From the NCBI GenBank assembly GCA_025175895.1, contig CM046000.1, positions 66,740,720-66,804,719 of the forward strand: DNA of 64,000 nt. Reading direction: 5' to 3'. Numbering within the stretch: the first letter of the stretch is position 1; the number at the start of each line of letters is the position of its first letter. Made by a program: the position numbers and the translations under genes. This document shows positions 55,651 through 64,000 of this stretch, piece after piece. The notes beneath the pieces were generated by a model, which did not search any database, was not told the DNA's origin, and saw only the letters and a program-made list of their open reading frames with translations. Source of the stretch: Wurfbainia villosa. Its lineage: Eukaryota > Streptophyta > Magnoliopsida > Zingiberales > Zingiberaceae.

Positions 55651-57628
55651 TGTTGGGTACAATGCTTCGGAGGCTCATTGGCTCCCATGTCCCCGGATTA
55701 AAATTTTCACTAATGAAAGGATTAATCCGGATGGGATGAGCTTCCTTAGCAACACCATTTTGTCGTCGTGCTAACAACTTTAGTGGTCGCTCGAACAAAC
55801 TAGTTGTTCAAGCAACTCTACTCTTCTAGTTGGTTAGCCGTGGAAAAGACGACGGACGGATCGCCGGTTTTTGTGTTTGTCTTCGGGGTCCATGATTATA
55901 CAATATATATTTGCACACACACACATGCATAATCAAAACAAATAAGAACATGCTCAGATCTGTACATAAAGTTAAAATAACTTTATACCTCACAATCTTC
56001 TACCGTATGTCCTATCCTTCTCGTGGACGACGTGTGGACGAAGATCCTCCACGAGTAGAAGCCTTCTAGATCGAGTTCTCCTCTACCTTGTCCGCTGCGA
56101 ACAAAGAGAAAAACCAACAATACCTTTCCTATCTAGAACCGGCCACCAAGCTAGAGAGTTTGATGCAACCGCCGGCCAAGGAACAAAAGGATGAAGCGCC
56201 GGCCACCAATTCAATGGGAACCGCCGGCCACCTTTGGAGAAAGGAGAAGTGCCGGCCACCAAGTCTTGGAGAGCCGCCGGCCACCAAGGAATAAGGGAGG
56301 AGGAAGAAGAGAATGGCTTAGAAGATGGGCGCCAGCCAAGTGTGGATGGAGGAATATGGGCGCCGGCAACAACTAGAAGAAAGGAAGTTGCCGCCCAAGC
56401 CTTTTCTCCAAAACCCTAGCCGCCCACTAATCTCCAAACCCTAACTCCAATTGCAATCACTTAGTTTCCGCCCAACCCTAAGCCATCTATATATAGAGTA
56501 GGGCCTAAACCTCCTTTAATCTCCACTGATCTAGGATTTAATCTCCACCGTCGGATCTAGGGTTTTATCCCAACCGCTTCTGATCTAGGGTTTAATCCCA
56601 ACCGTGGATCTAGGATTTCATCCCAACCGTCAATCTAGGGTTTTATCCCAACCATCTGATCTAGGATTTAATCCCAACCGCTATTCTAGGGTTTCATCCT
56701 AACCATCTGATCTTAGGATTTAACAAGGATTGTATTAGGCTACGATAGGGACCATAAGGAGTTGGGTCTTGGCCACCCGATGGATCGGAACCACACATAC
56801 TTGATCCATCAATGATGTTCCATTCCACTAGAGGATCATCATTGAACTACCTCACCAACCCCCATAAATTAATATGGGCTCCATATATTATTTGTACATT
56901 AATCTCCCCGTGTTTAAGATATCGAATGTCCGTCAATTAATGATTCTTGACCATCAATTAATCAACATCTAATTCCTCGAGTAGTACCACTCAACCTTAT
57001 CATCATGTTGACTAAGTCAACCAGCTGGGTTTACATGATGAACCTTATGAGCTCCTCAAGGGGACATCATCAACCTAATATATAGGATATGGTTTCCTCC
57101 TATAATCAACGGCACACCATGTAAATAATATTATTTCCCAACTTACCGGGCATATTGATTTAATCCATCTAAATCTCACCCACTGGTAAATCAAAGAAAT
57201 AAATACTAAGTACATGTGCCCGTTATTATATCCGGATTAAGAGCATGTACAACATAATATCCGAGGTCCGATTCAATTATGTAGTCAGTACTAAATTGAA
57301 TCACCTCTATGTCGGTCCTACTCAATACACCTAAGTGTACTAGTGTAACTCTATGTTCAAGATAAAACAATACCAAGCTACACTACAACCATGCCAATGG
57401 TTTGTCCAAAACCATCTTGGTTGTGAGCCTTTACTTATATTTTACAAGGTACTGATAACATGATCTTCTGTGCCACACCAAGCACCATATTATCTACAAT
57501 GTAAAATATTAGACAATATGCACACATATATAATGAATATATAAAATGCAAACAATGATCATGTGATTCTTATTTCAAAATAAAATATTCATACAAAAAG
57601 AGCTAGGCTTTCAGTATACATTCCAACA
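55651..57628 (-). repeat. 3' LTR of element G (1978 bp)
   Basis: On the minus strand TGTTGGAATG (57628) to GTACCCAACA (55651). TATA-like CTATATATAG at 56487-56496, with the minisatellite at about 56510-56720. Compared with 62606-64000, the array is shortened and many units lose part of the CGTCGGA box. Confidence 0.92.
56510..56720 (-). repeat. Telo-box minisatellite, degraded (G 3' LTR)
   Basis: Units of GATCTAGGGTTT(A)ATCCCAACCG type, the inverted form of the E array, here with small gaps in most units. The matching array in the G 5' LTR (about 63475-63765) is longer and more regular. Confidence 0.8.
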
Positions 57629-57643
57629 ATCTCCCACTTATAC
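57629..57643 (-). other. Polypurine tract of element G
   Basis: Minus-strand GTATAAGTGGGAGAT precedes the LTR start TGTTGG. Confidence 0.85.
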
Positions 57644-57661
57644 TAAAAGACTATGCCGTCA

Positions 57662-58228
57662 TCACTCTGCCATACATCTGATCCCCATGTCCTCCACATG
57701 CCTATCAAACGCTTTCGCTGGAAGGGCCTTAGTGAATGGATCTGCCAGGTTATCCTCTGATGCAATCTTGGCGACAGCAACTTCTCCTCGCTTTACAATC
57801 TCTCGTATGAGGTGGTACTTGCGCTCTATGTGTTTACTCGCCTTATGGGCTCGTGGTTCCTTCGAGTTTGCAACTGCACCACTATTATCACAATAAATTG
57901 TGATAGTTCTGGGCAAACCAGGAATCACATCCAAGTCCATCAAGAAGTTCCTGAGCCATCTGACTTCCTTAGGGCCTCAGAGGCTGCCACATACTCAGCT
58001 TCCATGGTAGAGTCCGCCACGCATTTCTGCTTGACACTCCTCCATACTATGGCTCCACCTCCAAAAGTAAACACAAACCCCGAGGTAGACTTACTCTTGT
58101 CCCTATCTAATTGGAAATCCGAATCCGTGTAACCCACAGGGACTAATTGATCTGCCTGGTAAACCAGCATATAATCCCTAGTCCTTCTCAGGTACTTTAA
58201 TATATGCTTTACCGTTAGTCCAATGTCC
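57662..58228 (-). pseudogene. pol: Element G RNase H
   Basis: Two overlapping frames. One (58228-57940) has GYTDSDFQLDRDKSKSTSG and MEAEYVAASEA. The other (57943-57662) has IYCDNSGAVANS, HIERKYHLIREIVKRGEV and the terminal ALPAKAFDRHVEDMG. Frameshift near 57950. It lies directly before the polypurine tract. Confidence 0.88.
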
Positions 58229-59590
58229 CTATCCAAGATTACTCTGATATCTGCTAACCATGCCCACGACAAAGCAGATATCCGGTCTCGTACATAGCAT
58301 AGCATACATAAGGCTTCCTACTGCCGAAGCATAAGGAACCGCCTTCATGTCCTCTATCTCCTTTGATGTTTTGGGACACATCTCTTTAGATAAAGGAACT
58401 CCATGCCTAAAAGGTAGAAAACCTTTCTTGGAGTTTTGCATGCTAAAACGAGCAAGGATAGTGTCAATGTATGAAGCTTGAGACAAGCACAACATCCTTT
58501 TCTTGCGATCCCTTATAACTTTGATCCCAAGGATGTGTCCCACTTCTCCCAAGTCCTTCATATCAAACTGTTTGGACAACCATACCCTTACATCTGATAA
58601 CACTTTGATATTGTTGCCAACTAACAAAATATCATCTACGTATAGTACAAGAAACACCACTACGTTTCCGTCACATCTCTTGTATACACAAGGCTCATCC
58701 GGACTTTGAATAAATCCATATGATTGGATTACCTCATCAAAGCGGATGTTCCAAGATCTAGAAGCTTGCTTCAATCCATAAATGGACCGATTAAGCTTAC
58801 ATACAAGATGCTCTTTGCCTTTAGCAATGAATCCCTCTGGTTGCCGCATGTAGATGTTCTCCTCAAGACTTCCATTAAGGAAAGCTGTCTTGACATCCAT
58901 CTGCCAAATCTCATAATCCATATGAGCAGCTATAGATAAGAGAATCCGGATAGACTTAAGCATAGCTACCGGCGAAAAGGTCTCCTCATAATCGATACCC
59001 TCTTTCTGAGTATACCCTTTCGCAACAAGCCTAGCTTTGAAGGTCTCAACCTTCCCATCTACTCCTCTCTTTCTCTTGTAGATCCACTTGCATCCAATGG
59101 TTTTTACACCATCGGGTGGGTCTACTAGCTCGACATTAGAATCCATAGATTCTATCTCTGAATTCATCGCTCTTTGCCAAGATACTGCATCTCTATCTTG
59201 GATTGCCTCATCATATGTCCAGGGATCAGGTTCATGTTCACCAGGGACTAAGTCCGAAGACTCTCCCAAAAACATGAATCTGTCGGGTTGTCTAACAACC
59301 CTCCCACTACGACGAGGTGCCTCCTGTGTATGCTCTGTGACACGCGGTGCAGTGACTTGTGGTGTCTCCTCTTGTATGCCGTGATGCTTGAAGTAGAACT
59401 TAACAATCCTACTCTTGGGCTTGTGGTTCATTACATAATCCTCCTCTAGAAATCTGGCGTTCGTGCTAACGATCACCCTCTGATCTCTAGAATTATAAAA
59501 TAAACCACCTTTCGTTCCCTTAGGGTAGCCAACAAACACGCATACTTCTGTACGAGGTTCCAACTTACCGGCCTTCGACCTTGCACATGT
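58229..59590 (-). pseudogene. pol: Element G reverse transcriptase
   Basis: A long open stretch (493 codons from 59710) whose coding match starts around AGKLEPRTEV. Contains VGYPKGTKGG, KWIYKRKRGVDGKVE, ARLVAKGYTQKEGIDYEETF, QMDVKTAFLN, IYGLKQASRSWN and the catalytic LYVDDILLVGNN. It ends at a TAG (58229-58231) at exactly the codon where E has TAG (13384). Catalytic residues are intact. Two to three codons are missing near SNVELVD relative to E. Confidence 0.9.
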
Positions 59591-60290
59591 CTTTGGACTC
59601 CCCATATCGAATATGTCTCGGACTAGGCTTTTGCCCGATCCACAATTCTCTGAGGTAGAAGTGCGATTTAGATGGAACCAAGTTCGTGAGTATACATTTC
59701 GTATCCGCATACCCCCAGAACGAAACAGGTAACTCAGAATAACTCATCATCGATCTGACCATCTCCATAAGAGTCCTATTCCTTCGCTCCGCTACACCAT
59801 TCTGCTGGGGTGTGCCAGGTGCAGACAATTGGGATTGAATCCCAGCCTCTGATAAGTAACTCCTAAACTCTCCCAAGAGGTACTCACCACCACGATCAGA
59901 TCGTAATGTCTTGATACTTTTACCTTGATGGTTCTCCACATCAGCCTTGAATTCTTTGAACTTGTCAAAGCATTCAGACTTGCGGTGCATCAAGTAAATG
60001 TATCCATACCTTGAATAATCGTCTATAAAAGAGATGAAGTATTCAAAGCCACCTCTTGCCTGGATAGACATAGGACCGCACAAATCAGAATGAACCATTT
60101 CCAACACATCTTTGGCTCTATATCCCTTGGCCTTGAAAAGCCTCTTGGTCATTTTACCTTCCAAGCAAGATTCGTAGGTTGGGAGATCCTCCACCACTAA
60201 TGAACCCAAAGGTCCATCAGCTATCAACCTTTGAATTCTACTTAGGTTAATATGACCAAGCCTTAGATGCCAAAGATATGTTTGGTTCAT
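59565..60290 (-). pseudogene. pol: Element G integrase
   Basis: Begins MNQTYLWHLRLGHIN (pre-integrase zinc motif) with YESCLEGKMTK, where the first Cys of the C..C pair is a Tyr (E has CESC). The core has HSDLCGPM, FIDDYSRYGYIYLMH, LRSDRGGEYL and GTPQQNGVAERRN. The frame degrades after FWGYAD, and the RT frame takes over near 59590. It is separated from gag-protease by an extra base near 60290. Confidence 0.88.
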
Positions 60291-61548
60291 TTTGCGAAGG
60301 TTCTTTTCTCTTATTAGATTTAGAAGATGAGTTATTTACTTCTATATGCATCGTGGGAGTTTTTGGTTCAAGAGTATATAAATTGCCAACCAATGTACCA
60401 GAACAGATAATCTCCTTATTCCTTTTTATAACCACCTTGTCATTAAAAGAAACAGAATATGCATCCAAAAACAATTTAGAAACTGAAATTAAATTCTTTC
60501 TAAAAGTAGGTACATAAAGACAATTTCTCAACACCAAAAATTTATTCCTATCAAAAGATAAATAAACGTCTCCCACTGCAATAGCTGCCACCTTTGAAGC
60601 ATTGCCCATGAAGACGGTGATTTCTCCCTCAGCTAGTCGTCGGGTTTCCTGGAACCCCTGCAAAGTATTGCAGACATGATCAGTGGCTCCTGTATCTACA
60701 CACCAGGTACTGGTAGATAACACCGCTAAACATGTTTCAACAACTAAACAAGAAGATATACCTTTATTCTTTCGGCGAGGACAGTCCGCCTTCCAATGTC
60801 CAGTCTGCTTGCAAGTGAAGCACTTGCCTTTCGGCTTCTTCACTCCTGCCTGAGGTCCTCCTTCCACTTTCTTCGCTCCACCTTGCTTCTTCTTCTTCTT
60901 ACCTTTCGGTTTAGAGGAAGAAACCTTCTGAGCGACCATGGCTTGAGAACTCTGACGAAAAAGTCCCTCTGCCGCCTGGAGTTCTGTCAGAAGCTCCGCC
61001 AACGAATACAACCTCTTGTTCATGTTGTAGTTGAGGCAGAACTGCTCAAAACTCCTAGGCAGAGACTGGAGAATGATATCGACCTGGGTTTCCCCATCGA
61101 TCTCAGCTCCGAGGACTTCCATCTCATTAAGATGAGCCATCATCTTGAGAACATGATCCCTAACGGGTGTTCCCTCGACCATGGTGGTCGTCATCAAGTT
61201 TCTCATTGCCTCCTGCCTAGCCGCCCTACTCTGATGTCCGAAAAGTTCCTTGAGATTGAACATCATGTCATAAGCTGTGGCTATGGCCTGATGCTGATGT
61301 TGCAGCACATTTGACATAGATGCCAAAATGTAACACCGCGCCATCTCATCTGCCTTAACCCATTTCTTATAATGTTCTTTCTCCTTTTCATCAGAGTCAT
61401 CGGTGGGCTTAGGAGGACAGACCTCAAAGAGTACAAATTTGTACTCCTCCGCAGTTAAGACAATATCCAGGTTTCTTTTCCAATCAATGTAGTTTGGACC
61501 AGTAAGTTTGTTTTCTTTTAAAATCACAGCAAGTGGGTTGAAAGCCAT
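60247..61548 (-). CDS. gag: Element G gag and protease, intact ORF
   Basis: 433 codons from MAFNPLAVILKENKLTGPNYIDWKRNLD. The gag core is intact (CYILASMSNVLQHQH, VRDHVLKMMAHLNEME, SLAELLTELQAAEG), followed by a Lys-rich stretch and a complete CCHC knuckle (CFTCKQTGHWKADCP). The protease site CVDTGATDHVC and LYVPTFRKNLISVSKL are intact. The last 17 residues (QNEPNIS..) are out of frame because of the one-base insertion near 60290 relative to E. This is the best preserved protein in the window and could in principle still be translated. Confidence 0.9.
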   Translation of the reverse strand: MAFNPLAVILKENKLTGPNYIDWKRNLDIVLTAEEYKFVLFEVCPPKPTDDSDEKEKEHYKKWVKADEMARCYILASMSNVLQHQHQAIATAYDMMFNLKELFGHQSRAARQEAMRNLMTTTMVEGTPVRDHVLKMMAHLNEMEVLGAEIDGETQVDIILQSLPRSFEQFCLNYNMNKRLYSLAELLTELQAAEGLFRQSSQAMVAQKVSSSKPKGKKKKKQGGAKKVEGGPQAGVKKPKGKCFTCKQTGHWKADCPRRKNKGISSCLVVETCLAVLSTSTWCVDTGATDHVCNTLQGFQETRRLAEGEITVFMGNASKVAAIAVGDVYLSFDRNKFLVLRNCLYVPTFRKNLISVSKLFLDAYSVSFNDKVVIKRNKEIICSGTLVGNLYTLEPKTPTMHIEVNNSSSKSNKRKEPSQNEPNISLASKAWSY

Positions 61549-62588
61549 TTGAAATTCCTAAAAATCACAATGATCAAAAATATTAGATTTCAAATATTAT
61601 TGATTCCTCAAAACAATAAAATCCTGAAATCAACCAACACCTCAAAACACCGAGAATTTCGTATGCCACGCTGTGTGGACGTATACGAAACCTACATTTG
61701 TAAGAGGAGGTTTTACCCATTAATTTTATTATCTTGTCAACCTTACTTTTTGACAAATAAAATTAATAGTTGGTTCCTCTTTGGCCCTACAAATAAGCGA
61801 TGACTCGATGGGAGGATACTTTCATTTGCATCTAAGTGTGCACCATTACACGATACTAAGGGAATTATTTCGGATTATGTGCCTTACCGCTGTGGAAGTA
61901 CACATGCTCCTAGATAATTTCCTATAACCATTATTTGACCTAGTGATCCGCAAACAAACCCATCCGCAGGGAGGAAGGCACTCAGAGCCAACACACAAGT
62001 TTGTTCACATCACACGTCAAATTGTAATGGAGGCCGCGGGAATTAATTAAAATATCCCTCTCCCACTTAGTAAATTGCAAATGAGGAATTTTAAATCACA
62101 CACAACATGCATATAAAACAAATAAGCAATAAATATGGAAAAAACAGAATTTTTCCAACTATTATGGCATTGTCCTCCAATATGCATCTCGTCGTGTGGC
62201 CACCTCGTCCGCTACATCTTTTCCCGTGCGCAAGTCACCAAAGAGTTCCGAGCCGAGATAAAATATTTTAATTTACATCCATCGATCCTATACTCCACGA
62301 AGGAGTGTATAAATAATCTAGATCGAAAGTAAACTAAAATGAGCGGCTAAACAATGTCGTATTTAATTACAAAAATTAAATACTAATCTAGCCTCGGCAA
62401 CCCCGAGGATTCAAATAATAAATTTTTACACACATCCATTCACATACACACACATGGCCATAATAGTCGGATCTTATGCCTGCAACCAAAGAGTTAAACT
62501 ACGCATATCCTACTATTATCCGACACATATAATATATGAAAAATGCATAAAAAATTAACCGAATCCAAAACACACAAAACCGGAAACC
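61549..62588 (-). other. Untranslated leader of element G
   Basis: About 1.04 kb homologous to the E leader. No ORF of interest. Confidence 0.65.
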
Positions 62589-62603
62589 GTGGCTATGATA
62601 TCA
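62589..62603 (-). other. Primer binding site of element G, mutated
   Basis: Minus-strand TGATATCATAGCCAC against the canonical TGGTATCAGAGCCAC seen in E, two bases from the LTR at 62606. Two mismatches within the tRNA-complementary region. Confidence 0.85.
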
Positions 62604-62605
62604 AT

Positions 62606-64000
62606 TGTTGGGTACAATGCTTCGGAGGCTCATTGGCTGCCATGTCTCCGGATTAAAATTTTCACTAATGAAAGGATTAATCCGGATGGGATGAGCTTCC
62701 TTAGCAACACCATTTCGTCGTTGTGCTAACAACTTGAGTGGTCGCTCGAACAAACTAGTTGTTCAAGCAACTCTACTCTTCTAGTTGGTTAGCCGCGGAA
62801 AAGACGACGGACGGATCGCCGGTTTTTGTGTTTGTCTTCGGGGTCCATGATTATACAATATATATTTGCACACACACACACATGCATAATCAAAACAAAT
62901 AAGAACATGCTCAGATCTGTACATAAAGTTAAAATAACTTTATACCTCACGATCTTCTATCGTATGTCCTATCCTTCTCGTGGACGACGTGTGGACGAAG
63001 ATCCTCCACGAGTAGAAGCCTTCTAGATCGAGTTCTCCTCTACCTTGTCCACTGCGAGCAAAGAGAAAAACCAACAATACCTTTCCTATCTAGAACCGGC
63101 CACTAAGTTAGAGAGTTTGATGCAACCGCCGGCCAAGGAACAAAAGGATGAAGCGCCGGCCACCAATTCAATGGGAACCGCCGGCCACCTTTGGAGAAAG
63201 GAGAAGTGTCGGCCACCAAGTCTTGGAGAGCCGCCGGCCACCAAGGAATAAGGGAGGAGAAAGAAGAGAATGGCTTAGAAGATGGGCGCCGGCCAAGTGT
63301 GGATGGAGGAATATGGGCGCCGGCAACAACTAGAAGAAAGGAGGTTGCCGCCCAAGCCTTTTCTCCAAAACCCTAGCCGCCCACTAATCTCCAAACCCTA
63401 ACTCCAATTGCAATCACTTAGTTTCCGCCCAACCCTAAGCCATCTATATATAGAGTAGGGCCTAAACCTCCTTTAATCTCCACCATCGGATCTAGGGATT
63501 TAATCTCCACCGTCGGATCTAGGGTTTTATCCCAACCGTCGGATCTAGGGTTTAATCCCAACCGTCGGATCTAGGATTTCATCCCAACCGTCGGATCTAG
63601 GGTTTCATCCCAACCGTCAAATCTAGGGATTTAATCCTAACCGTCGATTCTAGGGTTTCATCCTAACCATCGGATCTTAGGGATTTAATCCCAACCGTTG
63701 GTTCTAGGGTTTTATCCTAACCATCGGATCTTAGGGATTTAATCCCAACCGTTGGTTCTAGGTTTTGTTTTACATTCTTGGATCTAGACTTCACAAGGAT
63801 TGTATTAGGCTACGATAGGGACCATAAGGAGGAGTTGGGTCTTGGCCACCCGATGGATCGGAACCACACATACTTGATCCATCAATGATGTTCCATTCCA
63901 CTAGAGGATCATCATTGAACTACCTCACCAACCCCCATAAATTAATATGGGCTCCATATATTATTTGTACATTAATCTCCCCGTGTTTAAGATATCGAAT
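62606..64000 (-). repeat. 5' LTR of element G, cut by window end
   Basis: Starts (plus strand) TGTTGGGTAC and matches 55651 onward for 1395 bp. TATA-like CTATATATAG at about 63446-63455, with a long regular minisatellite at about 63475-63765. Confidence 0.92.

Larger units (their letters stand above)
55651..64000 (-). mobile_element. Ty1/copia element G (E family), nearly complete, runs off right edge
   Basis: Minus-strand element with 3' LTR 55651-57628, polypurine tract, RNase H, RT, integrase, gag-protease, leader, primer site and 1395 bp of the 5' LTR before the window ends. It is the same family as E by gag, pol and LTR. It has four frame changes in pol but, in contrast to E, keeps most codons open. 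Confidence 0.93.

Noticed and set aside
1..64000. Host protein genes, tRNA or rRNA genes, organelle insertions, endogenous pararetrovirus
   Set aside because: No ORF with host-type domains, no cloverleaf or rRNA core sequence, and no movement-protein or coat-like motif was recognised; all sizeable ORFs are explained by transposable elements.

Overview
This window is repetitive plant nuclear DNA made almost entirely of nested transposable elements. I found no host gene, tRNA, rRNA or prokaryotic-style feature. A flowering plant is indicated by the mix of families: Ty3/gypsy Athila (tRNA-Asp-type primer sites, Athila gag and env-like ORF), a Ty3/gypsy chromovirus of Tekay/Del type, several Ty1/copia elements with initiator-Met primer sites, a SIRE/Maximus-like element without pol, and a CACTA DNA transposon with a plant TnpA-like gene. 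The species cannot be named from this sequence.

Layout by nesting (window coordinates; target-site duplications, TSDs, were read directly). The oldest layer on the right is a Ty1/copia element H (+ strand, 52279-55650), abutting a short SIRE-like fragment (52085-52278). Athila element B (- strand) ends at 52084, inside or beside that fragment, and runs left beyond the window. B is interrupted by Athila A (- strand; 5' LTR 23938-25337; runs off the left edge), by Athila derivative C (+ strand; 29833-42002; TSD AAATT), and inside its 5' LTR by a gag-only LTR element, TR-GAG (- strand; 43472-52045; TSD AAAAC). C is interrupted by a 6.05 kb CACTA element (32793-38842; TSD CCA). A is interrupted by chromovirus D (- strand; 868-22799; TSD ACTAA). 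D is interrupted inside its reverse transcriptase by copia element E (+ strand; 6932-16011; TSD GTAAC), and 24 bp beyond E's target duplication by a solo LTR F (16041-17454; TSD GTTCC) of the TR-GAG family. Copia element G (- strand; 55651 to beyond the right edge), of the same family as E, sits in the 3' LTR of H.

Every pol or gag reading frame in the window is damaged. E is decayed almost only by in-frame stop codons, G mainly by frameshifts, and D by both plus two insertions. The Athila copies B and C lack reverse transcriptase, RNase H and integrase altogether but keep gag-like and env-like sequence. The TR-GAG element keeps a long gag with two zinc knuckles, a second ORF of the plant retrotransposon env-like/'putative plant transposon' type, and no pol. 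Several families here therefore look as if they depended on partners elsewhere in the genome.

No classical gene cooperation is present. The biology is retrotransposon life cycle (LTR promoters, primer sites, polypurine tracts, gag/pol), non-autonomous parasites of it, and mutational decay.
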